A DNA stretch of 64,000 bases from the NCBI GenBank assembly GCA_944367535.1, contig CALVWQ010000003.1:31474-95473 (forward strand), given 5' to 3'. Positions within the stretch are counted from its first letter, which is position 1, and every line of letters starts with the position of its first letter. The notes beneath the pieces were generated by a model. It did no database searches, had not been told where the DNA came from, and saw only the letters and a program-made list of their open reading frames with translations. The DNA comes from an uncultured Clostridia bacterium. GTDB taxonomy: Bacteria > Bacillota > Clostridia > Christensenellales > Borkfalkiaceae. A program made the position numbers and the translations under genes. Positions 43,726 to 52,435 of this stretch are shown in pieces.

Positions 43726-45105
43726 ATGGTTGTTGCCGATGAAAATTTAAATAAATCGGGAATAAGAAAAGTTCTGGAATCGGTGCGGCTGGTGCCGTTC
43801 GCGTTCCTTTACTCTTTCTTCTGCTGGTTTTTCGAATTGTCTTTTGCGACAGTGGTCGGTTTTACCGTCCTGTGTGTACTTATACTTTTGTTCTGTGAAA
43901 ACATAAACAATCTTTTCGCGCTTGTTTTTTTTATTGCGTTTTTCATTCGCGACATTTCGGGTATAAATTGGACGGGGTATGTAGTGTGTATCGTCGTTGC
44001 GTGCGCCTCGATGATTTTTTACACGGTCAAGACGGCGGTTAAGAGAGGCGGCTTGCGGAAAGGGAAAATGTTTTACGCGCTGCTCGTTGCGGACGTCGCG
44101 TTTCTGCTCGGCGGGGCAATAGGCAGGTTCAGTCTTTTGCAGTTCGGAATCGTTTTGGGTTTCGAAGCCGCGGTCATGCTTTTATACATCTTGGCGATAA
44201 ATTGTACGGAAAATCTCACCGAATATCTTGCGTCTCTGTTTATAGTAGGTGCTCTTTTCATTTCCGCGGAAATCATCTGCGTCAAAATCATGGACGGCGA
44301 CATTTTCAACGGCAGCCCGATGGGACTGGTATTCTTTTTTTCTGCACATACCATGAATACCGCTGCAATTTTTATTCTTTTGGGAATGACCGGGTGTTAC
44401 GCTATGGGAGTGAAAAAAAAATACGACCTTTTTTTCCTGTTGCTTGCACTCTTTTTCTTCTTCGCGATATTTTTGAGTTGCTGTCGTACCGTGCTTGCAA
44501 TTTCGGGCATCGTCCTCGCAATAATATATGTCGTGATGTTTGTAAAAACTCCCGATAAGATAGCATACCTTTGTATGAGTCTTGTAATACTCGGAGCAGC
44601 CATAATTTTCGCTATTATCTTTAAGGATTATATTCTCGAGTTTATTCAGATGATTATTGTAAAGCTTAACCGGGGGCTTAACGGCAGAGAGAGCTTGTGG
44701 CCGTGGTGCTGGCAAAAATTTACCGAATATCCCGTGCTTGGTTATGGTTTTATATCGAGTGAAGCGGTCCCCACGGTGCGCGTAAATCTCGTCCTCGCGC
44801 ATAATACTTTGTTGCAGTGGCTCACTTCGCTCGGTGTGCTAGGTGCCGCGATGATGTCTTTATTCTATATATGTAAATATAAAACTCTGTTTAAGGGACA
44901 CTACACTCAGAAATTATTTGCGGTGCTTTCCGTGCTCGGAATAGAGTTGAGCGGTATGCTGGACCAGGCGGCGGCAATGGATGTGTTTGTATTTTTGCTT
45001 CCGCTTGTCATATTGTCGGGAGTGGAACGGGAAACCGCGGCCGAAGTACCGCTCGAAGAATTTGTTTCGATAGGAACCGAACGTAACTTCGCGGAATTGT
45101 GTTGA
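43726..45105 (+). CDS. O-antigen ligase/Wzy-type polysaccharide polymerase, copy 1
   Basis: The 459-residue integral membrane protein has about ten to twelve hydrophobic segments and the O-antigen-ligase-like signature loop NGRESLWPWCWQKFTEYPVLGYGFISSE ... LAHNTLLQWLTSLGVLGAAMMSLFY. Such proteins polymerise or transfer lipid-linked sugar repeats outside the membrane. It is a close paralogue of the next gene, aligning end to end, including the ALVFFIAFFIRDISG/ALVLYISFFITDIGA loop and ELSGMLDQAAAMDVFVFLLPLVIL/ALSGMMDQAASMDFFVFLTPLILL. The ribosome site is poor (GGAGG is more than 15 bases from the ATG). Confidence 0.88.
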   Translation: MVVADENLNKSGIRKVLESVRLVPFAFLYSFFCWFFELSFATVVGFTVLCVLILLFCENINNLFALVFFIAFFIRDISGINWTGYVVCIVVACASMIFYTVKTAVKRGGLRKGKMFYALLVADVAFLLGGAIGRFSLLQFGIVLGFEAAVMLLYILAINCTENLTEYLASLFIVGALFISAEIICVKIMDGDIFNGSPMGLVFFFSAHTMNTAAIFILLGMTGCYAMGVKKKYDLFFLLLALFFFFAIFLSCCRTVLAISGIVLAIIYVVMFVKTPDKIAYLCMSLVILGAAIIFAIIFKDYILEFIQMIIVKLNRGLNGRESLWPWCWQKFTEYPVLGYGFISSEAVPTVRVNLVLAHNTLLQWLTSLGVLGAAMMSLFYICKYKTLFKGHYTQKLFAVLSVLGIELSGMLDQAAAMDVFVFLLPLVILSGVERETAAEVPLEEFVSIGTERNFAELC

Positions 45106-45130
45106 CGGGGGGGATTGCGGAGAATAAAAC

Positions 45131-46495
45131 ATGTCGGCAAAACTTTTCTTTGAAAAATCGGTATCGGTATTGAAAAAAGCGCTGGAATCGTATTATCCGG
45201 TTCCCGTACTTTTTTTGTTTGCCTTTATATGCTGGTTTTTCAAATGGACGCTCCTCGTCGTATATGTTTTTCTTGCCGTGTTTGTTCTGATTCTGCTCAT
45301 TTGTAAGGATGTTAAAAACATATTTGCGCTAGTTCTATATATATCCTTTTTCATAACCGATATAGGCGCCGAACCGCACTGGGCGGGGTACTTTGTCGCC
45401 ATCTTCTGCGCAGTCGCGGCGATGATATACTTTGCCGTCCGAAATTTTTTAGCCGACCGTAAAACATTGAAAAAAGGGAAAATGTTCTATCCGCTCGTCG
45501 TGGCTTCGGTCGCGTTCTTGCTCGGCGGCGTCGGAAGATTCGACGCACTGTCTTTTTTCATCACGCTCGGCTTTTGCATCGTCAATTATTACCTTTATTT
45601 TCTTGCAGTTAATTATACCGTTGATTTAAACAGGTATCTTGCATATCTTTTCATTATAGGCGCGGCTGTGTTGTCGGTGCAGATAATGTTCGTCAACACG
45701 TTTATAAAAGATATAAGGCCGTTTGAAACTCCGGTGTTTTTTTCCGCACAGACGGTAAATACCGCTGCCGTGTTTATTTTTCTGGGGTCGGCGGGTTGTT
45801 TCGGTATAGGGCACAGGACGAAAGCCGACGCTCTGTATATGCTTTTAAGCGTGTTTTTCACCTTCGCTGTTTTCATCACTTGTTGTCGTACCATGATTTT
45901 AATAGCGGTTGCGGCGGAAGTGGCGTTTTATGTCATGTTTATAGGCTACTCTAAGAATCCGTACAGATTTGTGTGGGCAAATCTCGCTCTCTGCGTGGCT
46001 ATAATATTGCTCGGCGCATTTTACGACGTGCTTTTAAAACCCATCGTCGCGCAGATTATGAGCAAAGATTTACTTAATCTCAACGGAAGAAATGCAATCT
46101 GGAACTTCTGTATGGAAAAACTGCGAGAATACCCGCTGTTCGGTTACGGATGGCTGGTGGACGGCGATTATTCTTTTTTAAGGGAAGGCTATCCCGTATT
46201 GCTCGCGCATAACACTTTATTGCAGTGGGTCGCTTCGCTCGGCATAGTCGGCGCCGCGCTGATTTCGTATTTTTATATAGTCAAATATAAGATTGTTTTT
46301 TCAGAAATGTCCCATAATAAAATCTTCACGCTTTTCGCCGTGCTCGGTATAGCTCTCAGCGGCATGATGGACCAGGCGGCTTCAATGGACTTTTTTGTCT
46401 TTCTTACTCCGCTGATTTTACTCGCGGACGCGGAAAAGGAGTTGCGCGGCAGGCGCAGAATAAACAAGTTCCGATTTCTTAAAGGTTCTGAATAA
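45131..46495 (+). CDS. O-antigen ligase/Wzy-type polysaccharide polymerase, copy 2
   Basis: The 454-residue membrane protein is a paralogue of the gene 25 bases upstream. It has the same topology and the same core loop (NGRNAIWNFCMEKLREYPLFGYGWLVDGD...LAHNTLLQWVASLGIVGAALISYFYIVKYK). Divergence is spread over the length, so the duplication is old rather than a recent copy. Tandem polymerases could act on different repeat units or linkages. No glycosyltransferase gene is beside them, so the sugars must come from elsewhere in the genome (inference). Confidence 0.88.
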   Translation: MSAKLFFEKSVSVLKKALESYYPVPVLFLFAFICWFFKWTLLVVYVFLAVFVLILLICKDVKNIFALVLYISFFITDIGAEPHWAGYFVAIFCAVAAMIYFAVRNFLADRKTLKKGKMFYPLVVASVAFLLGGVGRFDALSFFITLGFCIVNYYLYFLAVNYTVDLNRYLAYLFIIGAAVLSVQIMFVNTFIKDIRPFETPVFFSAQTVNTAAVFIFLGSAGCFGIGHRTKADALYMLLSVFFTFAVFITCCRTMILIAVAAEVAFYVMFIGYSKNPYRFVWANLALCVAIILLGAFYDVLLKPIVAQIMSKDLLNLNGRNAIWNFCMEKLREYPLFGYGWLVDGDYSFLREGYPVLLAHNTLLQWVASLGIVGAALISYFYIVKYKIVFSEMSHNKIFTLFAVLGIALSGMMDQAASMDFFVFLTPLILLADAEKELRGRRRINKFRFLKGSE

Positions 46496-46640
46496 CCGAA
46501 GGTTTTTTGTTAAACGCTTAAATTGTTTACGCATATTCGGGCTTTATAAACGGCGATTAGCCCGATGTTCATTTATAAGTCATATAATTTTTATAAATTT
46601 TCTCAAATTAAAATACGGATTTGTAAAAAACAAATTTAAA

Positions 46641-46682
46641 TACCCCCTTTGCCTTAAACGGTAGCCCGAGGCGAAGGGGGTA
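46641..46682. terminator. Terminator between convergent genes
   Basis: A 14-bp stem (TACCCCCTTTGCCT at 46641-46654 with 46669-46682, one wobble) has a 14-base loop. It lies between the end of polymerase copy 2 and the convergent flippase-like gene. Confidence 0.65.
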
Positions 46683-46788
46683 ATATGTTTATATTGATAT
46701 TATTAAAAAATGAAGCAAATATTGATTACCGAAAGCACTTTTTATTCGGGTTATATTTCGTCGGACGCCCGGATTTACAATAAGATTT

Positions 46789-48138
46789 TCAGTCGATTTT
46801 TTCCGGCAATTGCAGTTGCGTTTTCTTTTTTCTGTCCGATTTGCGCTTTATGGTCGTAAAGATAAAGCCTATTATAATAAAACTGTAAAAGCTTAACAGT
46901 CTCCAAACAATCATCGCCGAGAATCCTCCGCCCGCATAGGTTACGCCCGCCGAGAACAGCACGTAGAAAGACAGGTCTGCGGCGCCCGAATTGCCGGGGG
47001 TGGGGATAAATGAAATAGCAGCGTAGAGTATAAGACATAACTGCACTATCTGCAACCATTCCACGAACCCGTTTACGTTAACTATGTCAAACCCGAAAAA
47101 TCTGAGCGTAAAATAAGCGATTGAGCAAAGGGAAAGTTGTTCGCCGAAACTAATTAAAACGGACAGAGTGAACACCAGCGGTGCGGAAGCAAGTCTTTTA
47201 AGACATAGTGCGTTGTGCTGAACGTTTTTTATGGTCTTTTCGGTCGTTGCCTCGGGGTTTCTTACAATGCGCAGTTTTCCGCCGAGTTTTATTACGGCTG
47301 TTACCATTTTGGTTCCGATTTTCGGGAGCATGGAAAAAATAAGCACGAGCGACGGCATAAGAAGACAGCACACGAGGCCTATAATCGCGAGTACCGTGAA
47401 AGTCGTGGGAAATACGTTAAGAAGAGTTTCCGACGTGCCGAACAGGTTTACGTTATAAGCTACGAGCGCGAATATGCCGAGTATGACGAAGGCAAACTGA
47501 TTGAGTGAAAATGTCGCAATAGGCAAGGACGCCGCCACCCCTCCCGAAACACCGTGTTTTGCGAGGTGATATATCTCGAACGGCTGACCTCCGACGGCAA
47601 GCGGAGTTACATAGTTGTAATAGTGGCCTATGACTGCCGTTTCCATACACGTTTTAAAATGCCATTTTTTTATGGTGGAATAGCACATTAAAGAGAGTTT
47701 CAGCCCTTTTAAAAAATAGCATAAGAAAAGCGACAGAAGCGCGAACAATATGTAAAACCAGCATTTGCCGAAAACATCTGCAAGACTGCTCAGCGGCGGC
47801 ATGCTGTTCGCTCCCTGTATGAAATCGTGGTAGAAAGTAAACGCTAGCACTCCTGCCACCAGAACGATAAATACCGTTGTAAATATTTTTTTGAAAATTT
47901 TCTGACGTTTGTTTACCGCTTCGCCGTCGTTTATCCCGAAAATTTTGGTCATTACGAGTTGTTTGCCTTCATTTTTTACGGCATCGTAATTGCTGTCGTA
48001 GGCAATTTCTGATTCGGCGGCGGTTACGTCCTTTTCGGATATTTCGTTCTCCGCGCTGACCTCGACGATTTTCGGTTCCAAGGTTTTATCGTCTATCTCT
48101 ATTTTATTAAGTTTTATTTTTTCTTTGCTTTTACGCAT
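46789..48138 (-). CDS. Flippase-like membrane protein (LPG synthase TM / YbhN-type)
   Basis: The 449-residue protein has a ~85-residue acidic cytoplasmic N-terminus and then about eight membrane segments of the lysylphosphatidylglycerol-synthase transmembrane family. Typical pieces are LKGLKLSLMCYSTIKKWHFKTCMETAVIGHYYNYVTPLAVGGQPFEIYHLAKHG and the hallmark FIPTPGNSGAADLSFYVLFS. There is no C-terminal DUF2156 catalytic part, so it is a membrane-only form, probably moving a lipid or lipid-linked sugar. Its position beside the polysaccharide genes fits that, but it faces them on the opposite strand. Confidence 0.87.
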   Translation of the reverse strand: MRKSKEKIKLNKIEIDDKTLEPKIVEVSAENEISEKDVTAAESEIAYDSNYDAVKNEGKQLVMTKIFGINDGEAVNKRQKIFKKIFTTVFIVLVAGVLAFTFYHDFIQGANSMPPLSSLADVFGKCWFYILFALLSLFLCYFLKGLKLSLMCYSTIKKWHFKTCMETAVIGHYYNYVTPLAVGGQPFEIYHLAKHGVSGGVAASLPIATFSLNQFAFVILGIFALVAYNVNLFGTSETLLNVFPTTFTVLAIIGLVCCLLMPSLVLIFSMLPKIGTKMVTAVIKLGGKLRIVRNPEATTEKTIKNVQHNALCLKRLASAPLVFTLSVLISFGEQLSLCSIAYFTLRFFGFDIVNVNGFVEWLQIVQLCLILYAAISFIPTPGNSGAADLSFYVLFSAGVTYAGGGFSAMIVWRLLSFYSFIIIGFIFTTIKRKSDRKKKTQLQLPEKID

Positions 48139-48261
48139 AACAGTGGTATTATACTTAATAAATGCTAAAAAGTCAAATAAAATGCCTGAAAAGTGTGTTT
48201 CTGTAAGTTTATGCGGTAAAAATTGCGAAAATTTTGTCGTAAAGTCCTATTTGTCAGGATA

Positions 48262-48290
48262 TTGATTTTTGCGTAAAGGCATGTTATAAT
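48262..48290 (+). promoter_or_regulatory. Promoter of the 48.3-kb methyltransferase gene
   Basis: TTGATT at 48262-48267 and perfect TATAAT at 48285-48290 are 17 bases apart, about 13 bases before the likely transcript start and 21 before the ATG. Confidence 0.6.
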
Positions 48291-48310
48291 TTTTACAAAA
48301 GAGAAATGAT

Positions 48311-49000
48311 ATGACTGAGCAGAAGAATCAAAAAAACATTGCCGGCGCCGAACAGGCATGTTCTTGCGGCTATGAAGAAACCGTCGGGAAGGTCAGGTCA
48401 GCCTATAACGCTGTGTGTAACGAGTGGGACTCGTTCAGGAAAAACTGCGTTATAAACACTTGCATTGCGCAGTTTGAATCGCTTTTAGACCGCGGTTGCC
48501 GCGTGCTCGATATAGGCTGCGGCACGGGTTTTCCCGTCGCGAAATATTTTAGCGAAAGAGGTTTTCGCGTAACGGGTATGGACGTGTCGGAAAAAATGAT
48601 TGAAAAGGCGAATGCGCAGCGCCTTGAAAACGCGGAATTTTTTGTATGCGATTTTATGAAGTTCGACACCTCATGTAAATACGGCGCGGCGATAGCGTTC
48701 GACTCCCTTTGGCATATTCCATTTGTTGCACAGGAAAAAATTTACCAAAAGGTTTCAAAACTTTTGGAATGCGGCGGATATTTTCTGTTCACGCACGGCA
48801 GACGTGAAAGCGAGATGTGGGGAGAGATGTTCGGGGAAAAGTTTTATTATTCGGCGCTCGGCGGCGAAAAACTGCGTCGGCTGTTGATTGACGGCGGGTT
48901 TGATATTATAAGGTATGAAGAAGATTATAAAGAAAAGACGACGGGAAGCAGGGACCTTCTCGTCGTCGTGAGGAAAATCCGAGATAAAACGCCTCTTTAA
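48311..49000 (+). CDS. Class I SAM-dependent methyltransferase
   Basis: The 229-residue protein carries SAM motif I CRVLDIGCGTGFPVAKYF, the acidic strand-2 end in RVTGMDVSEKMIEKA, and FVCDFMKF/AAIAFDSLWHIPF. A Cys-containing N-terminus (EQACSCGYEETVGKVRSAYNAVCNEWDSF) precedes the fold. The target is unknown. It is monocistronic between a promoter and the shared terminator with rplI. Confidence 0.86.
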   Translation: MTEQKNQKNIAGAEQACSCGYEETVGKVRSAYNAVCNEWDSFRKNCVINTCIAQFESLLDRGCRVLDIGCGTGFPVAKYFSERGFRVTGMDVSEKMIEKANAQRLENAEFFVCDFMKFDTSCKYGAAIAFDSLWHIPFVAQEKIYQKVSKLLECGGYFLFTHGRRESEMWGEMFGEKFYYSALGGEKLRRLLIDGGFDIIRYEEDYKEKTTGSRDLLVVVRKIRDKTPL

Positions 49001-49169
49001 ACGACTCCGACTGCGGCTAAATATCCGAAACGCCGTAGGTGCGTGCGGCAAAAAGAAGCCGTCTGGCGCGGCGGAAAGAAATTGTCGGACCCGCGCCGAG
49101 AATTTTACGAAAAAGCAGCCGAAAAACTTTAAGCAAGAGTAACCGGAAGATTTTCTGTAAGAATAACGA

Positions 49170-49223
49170 AAAAGCCGTCCGCGCCGACGTTCCCGACAGG
49201 AAAAGGTGCGCGGACGGCTTTTT
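49170..49223. terminator. Bidirectional terminator between methyltransferase gene and rplI
   Basis: A 15-bp stem (AAAAGCCGTCCGCGC at 49170-49184 approx. with 49208-49222) ends in T-runs on both strands, placed between convergent genes. Confidence 0.78.
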
Positions 49224-49271
49224 AATATCGCATGCGACGCTTAAATGCCGCAGTCCGTATTATACTATGTT

Positions 49272-49712
49272 TCAGTTTATTATGTTTACGGTGATTTTAG
49301 CCGTTTCTTCGGGAGATATCTTTACTGTAACGGGATAGACTCCCGCCGTCTTGATGTTGGATTGCAGGATAATTTTCTTTTTGTCTATATCGTAGCCCAT
49401 TTCCGAAAGTTTATCGGCGATTTCCTTATTTGTAACGCTGCCGAAGAACTTTCCGCTCGCGCCGCTTTTGACCTGTACGGTGATTTCCGCGCCGTCGATT
49501 TTCTCGCGCAGTTCGCGGTTTGCTTTAAGCTGTTCTTTTCTGTGAAATTCCGCCGCGGCTTTTTTAGCCTTGTTTTCGTTGAGGGCGGCGGCGTCGGCAA
49601 CCTTTGCCAATCCGTTTTTTATGAGAAAATTCTGTGCGAAACCGTCTTTTGCTTCGATTATGTCTCCCGCCTTTCCCGAACCTTTGACGTCTTTTAACAA
49701 AATAACTTTCAT
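49272..49712 (-). CDS. rplI: 50S ribosomal protein L9
   Basis: The 146-residue protein has the L9 N-terminal domain [36 protein letters not shown], a long connecting helix ([32 protein letters not shown]) and the C-terminal domain ([19 protein letters not shown]...). L9 sits at the base of the L1 stalk and limits frameshifting. It is usually in an rpsF-ssb-rpsR-rplI or yybT-rplI-dnaB setting; here it stands alone, with a GGAGCG-type site before the ATG. Confidence 0.97.
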   Translation of the reverse strand: MKVILLKDVKGSGKAGDIIEAKDGFAQNFLIKNGLAKVADAAALNENKAKKAAAEFHRKEQLKANRELREKIDGAEITVQVKSGASGKFFGSVTNKEIADKLSEMGYDIDKKKIILQSNIKTAGVYPVTVKISPEETAKITVNIIN

Positions 49713-49824
49713 AGTGGGTCGCTCCTTGTTTTTTAACTATTTTAACAGAAAAACGCGCAAAAAGTCAATTGAACGCGTATAATTTTTGCGCGCCGAGGAA
49801 ATAATAGAGGTAAAGGAGCGAATT

Positions 49825-49971
49825 ATGAACAGAAACGATTCAATCAGATGCGACGTAAAAAAGTGCAAGCACAATGCCAACGGCTGCAACTGCTGCCTTG
49901 ACAGCATAAAAGTTACCTGCGGCTGCGGCGACAACTGCACTTGCTGCGGCGATTACTGCGAGAAGGAGTAA
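49825..49971 (+). CDS. DUF1540 family Cys-rich small protein
   Basis: The 48-residue protein MNRNDSIRCDVKKCKHNANGCNCCLDSIKVTC... has ten Cys with the DUF1540 pattern (C-V--CKHN--G-CCL--I-V) and a second Cys-rich half (GCGDNCTCCGDYC). It is probably metal-binding. AAGGAG lies 7 bases before the ATG at 49825; the longer frame is not supported. It is followed by a good terminator. Confidence 0.85.
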   Translation: MNRNDSIRCDVKKCKHNANGCNCCLDSIKVTCGCGDNCTCCGDYCEKE

Positions 49972-50002
49972 TCCGCATCTTGTTACGAAAGCAAAAACAA
50001 AA

Positions 50003-50034
50003 GAAGGTTGCCGATATGCAACCTTCTTTTTTCA
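50003..50034 (+). terminator. Intrinsic terminator of the DUF1540 gene
   Basis: A 10-bp stem (AGAAGGTTGC at 50003-50012 with 50019-50028) and 6-base loop are followed by six T. Confidence 0.88.
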
Positions 50035-50132
50035 TATATTATTCCGGAAATTCCACGGTGCGCTTATTCACACCAATTTCTGCTCTTTTTTCTTTTACGT
50101 TTATATTTTATCACAAAAATTTTATTTGTCAA

Positions 50133-50183
50133 GCGGTTTTTGAAAAAAAATTTCAAAATTTATTATTTTTTTTCAAAAACCGC
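50133..50183. repeat. 18-bp perfect inverted repeat upstream of greA
   Basis: GCGGTTTTTGAAAAAAAA at 50133-50150 is exactly complementary to 50166-50183 across a 15-base AT loop. It lies about 55 bases upstream of the greA promoter and is not a standard terminator for either neighbour. Confidence 0.6.
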
Positions 50184-50238
50184 CAAAACGGCGTGTCGCA
50201 AAGGTAAGTTTCGGGCAAGACCTTTTGATACCATAATG

Positions 50239-50267
50239 TTGACAAAAATATTTATATATATTATAAT
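50239..50267 (+). promoter_or_regulatory. Consensus promoter of greA-lysS
   Basis: Perfect TTGACA (50239-50244) and TATAAT (50262-50267) are 17 bases apart. The leader is about 70 nt. Confidence 0.82.
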
Positions 50268-50342
50268 ATTACAATGCGGGCAGAATGTCCCAAAAAAACA
50301 AAAAAACGGCGGAATACGCCTTATAATAACGGAGGACCAATA

Positions 50343-50813
50343 ATGGCGGAAGAAGTATTGCTCACAAAAGAGGGCAAAGAAGAACTTGAAAAAAGACTCG
50401 AATACCTCAAAGTTACCAAGCGTGCGGAGATTACCGAACGCATAAAGACGGCGCGTGAATTCGGAGACCTTTCCGAAAATGCCGAATATGACGCCGCGAA
50501 AAACGAACAGGCGATGATTGAGGGCGAGATACTTGAAATAGAAAATAAACTCAAATATGCCGTAATAATCAAGGACGGCGCAGTGAAAAAGGGCACGGTG
50601 TCGCTCGGAAGCAAAGTGGATTTTACGGACGAAGACACCGGTGAAGCGTTTTCATACGAGATTGTCGGAACGACTGAGGCGGACGTCGAGATGGGAAGAA
50701 TTTCAAACGAATCCCCGATTGGCAACGCGTTATTGGGACACAAGGCGGGCGATAAGGTCAGAATACCCGTTCCCGCGGGCTACATGAATATAATCGTTAA
50801 GAAAGTTTATTAA
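50343..50813 (+). CDS. greA: Transcription elongation factor GreA
   Basis: GreA enters the secondary channel of RNA polymerase and stimulates cleavage of backtracked transcripts. It is 156 residues from the ATG at 50343 with GGAGG upstream; the longer frame from 50274 is not coding. The coiled coil tip EFGDLSENAEYDAAKNEQ carries the two acidic residues (D, E) needed for activity. The C-terminal FKBP-like domain ends YMNIIVKKVY. lysS follows after 70 bases, a common pairing in Firmicutes. Confidence 0.97.
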   Translation: MAEEVLLTKEGKEELEKRLEYLKVTKRAEITERIKTAREFGDLSENAEYDAAKNEQAMIEGEILEIENKLKYAVIIKDGAVKKGTVSLGSKVDFTDEDTGEAFSYEIVGTTEADVEMGRISNESPIGNALLGHKAGDKVRIPVPAGYMNIIVKKVY

Positions 50814-50883
50814 TATAACACTATACTAAAACAGCGGGCGAATTTGTCCGCACCTAATAAAAACACTTTGTCAGGATTTTAAA

Positions 50884-52389
50884 ATGGACGAAAAAAACAT
50901 AACCGCCGCGGCGGAAGAACAGGATTTAAGCGAAATACTGCAAATACGAAGAAACAAACTCGAAGCATTGAAAGCGGCGGGCAAAAATCCCTTTGAAAAG
51001 GTTAAATATGCGCGCACGGCTTTTTCCGCGGACATCAAAGCCGATTACGATAATTACGAAAACAAGGTCGTGGGCATAGCCGGTCGGCTTGTGAGCAAAA
51101 GGATAATGGGCAAGGCGTCTTTTGCCGTGATACTCGACGGCAAGGGCACGATTCAGTCGTATCTTTCAGTCAATGATTTAGGCGAGGATTACTCGGCGTT
51201 TAAGGAATACGATATTGGCGACATAATCGGAATAACGGGATTTGTGTTCAAGACGAGGACGGGCGAAATTTCCGTGCATGCGCAATCTGTGGAACTGCTC
51301 TCAAAATCACTTCTGCCGCTCCCCGAGAAGTTTCACGGCCTTAAAGACGAGGACATGCGTTACCGTCAGAGGGAAGTGGACCTCATAGCTAACCCCGAAG
51401 TGAAAAAGACATTTGTCAAACGTTCGGAAATACTTTCCGCGATAAGGGAATATTTAAACGGGATAGCGTATCTCGAAGTGGATACGCCCGTGTTGCAGCC
51501 CCTCGAAATCGGCGCGGCGGCAAGACCTTTTAAGACTCACCACAACGCGCTCGATATCGACATGTATTTAAGGATAGAGACCGAACTTTATTTAAAACGG
51601 CTCATAATAGGCGGTTTTGACAGAGTATACGAGGTGGGTAGAATTTTCCGTAACGAAGGAATGGACAGGTCGCATAATCCCGAATTCACTACGGTAGAGA
51701 TGTATCAGGCATACAGCGATTATTTCGAGATGATGGACCTTATCGAGGACATGTACCGCACGATAACGAAAAAGGTATGCGGCACGGACAATATAACCTA
51801 TCAGGGCGTTGAAATAGACATGGGCGCGAAATGGGAACGTCTCACCATGAAAGAGGCGGTCGAAAAATACGCAGGCGTCAGATACGACGATTGGGCAACC
51901 GACGAGGAGGCTCGCGCCGTCGCCGCGAAGAAAGGCGTTGCGGTGGAAGAGGGAGACGCCGCAACCAAAGGGCACGTGCTAATCGCGTTCTTCGACGCGT
52001 TTGTGGAAGATAAACTCATTCAGCCCACTATAATCTACGATTATCCCGTGGAAAATTCGCCGCTCGCCAAGAGAAAACCGACCGACCCCGCATTTACCGA
52101 GCGGTTCGAATATTTCATGTATGCTCGGGAGATGGGCAATGCTTTTTCCGAACTCAACGACCCGATTGACCAAAGAGAGAGGTTTGTGAAACAAGTCGCT
52201 GAGAAACGTGCGAAGGGCGGGAACGACGCGCAGGTGGACGAGGATTTTGTAACCGCCATGGAATACGGCATGCCCCCGACGGGCGGGCTCGGGTTCGGCG
52301 TGGACAGGCTCGTCATGCTCTTAACAGACAGCGCGTCCATAAGGGACGTTATACTTTTCCCGACGATGAAACCTTTAAAGAAGGCTTGA
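50884..52389 (+). CDS. lysS: Lysyl-tRNA synthetase, class II
   Basis: The 501-residue class II synthetase charges tRNA-Lys. The N-terminal OB-fold anticodon-binding domain (~60-150, GIAGRLVSKRIMGKASFAVI) is followed by the catalytic domain: motif 1 around FVKRSEILSAIREYL...EVDTPVLQP, motif 2 FDRVYEVGRIFRNEGMDRSHNPEFTTVEMYQAY and motif 3 GLGFGVDRLVMLLTDSASIRDVILFP. It follows greA in the same transcript. Confidence 0.97.
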   Translation: MDEKNITAAAEEQDLSEILQIRRNKLEALKAAGKNPFEKVKYARTAFSADIKADYDNYENKVVGIAGRLVSKRIMGKASFAVILDGKGTIQSYLSVNDLGEDYSAFKEYDIGDIIGITGFVFKTRTGEISVHAQSVELLSKSLLPLPEKFHGLKDEDMRYRQREVDLIANPEVKKTFVKRSEILSAIREYLNGIAYLEVDTPVLQPLEIGAAARPFKTHHNALDIDMYLRIETELYLKRLIIGGFDRVYEVGRIFRNEGMDRSHNPEFTTVEMYQAYSDYFEMMDLIEDMYRTITKKVCGTDNITYQGVEIDMGAKWERLTMKEAVEKYAGVRYDDWATDEEARAVAAKKGVAVEEGDAATKGHVLIAFFDAFVEDKLIQPTIIYDYPVENSPLAKRKPTDPAFTERFEYFMYAREMGNAFSELNDPIDQRERFVKQVAEKRAKGGNDAQVDEDFVTAMEYGMPPTGGLGFGVDRLVMLLTDSASIRDVILFPTMKPLKKA

Positions 52390-52435
52390 TTATATAATTA
52401 TACTCGTTTCGGCGCATGCCGACGAGAGGAAGCGT

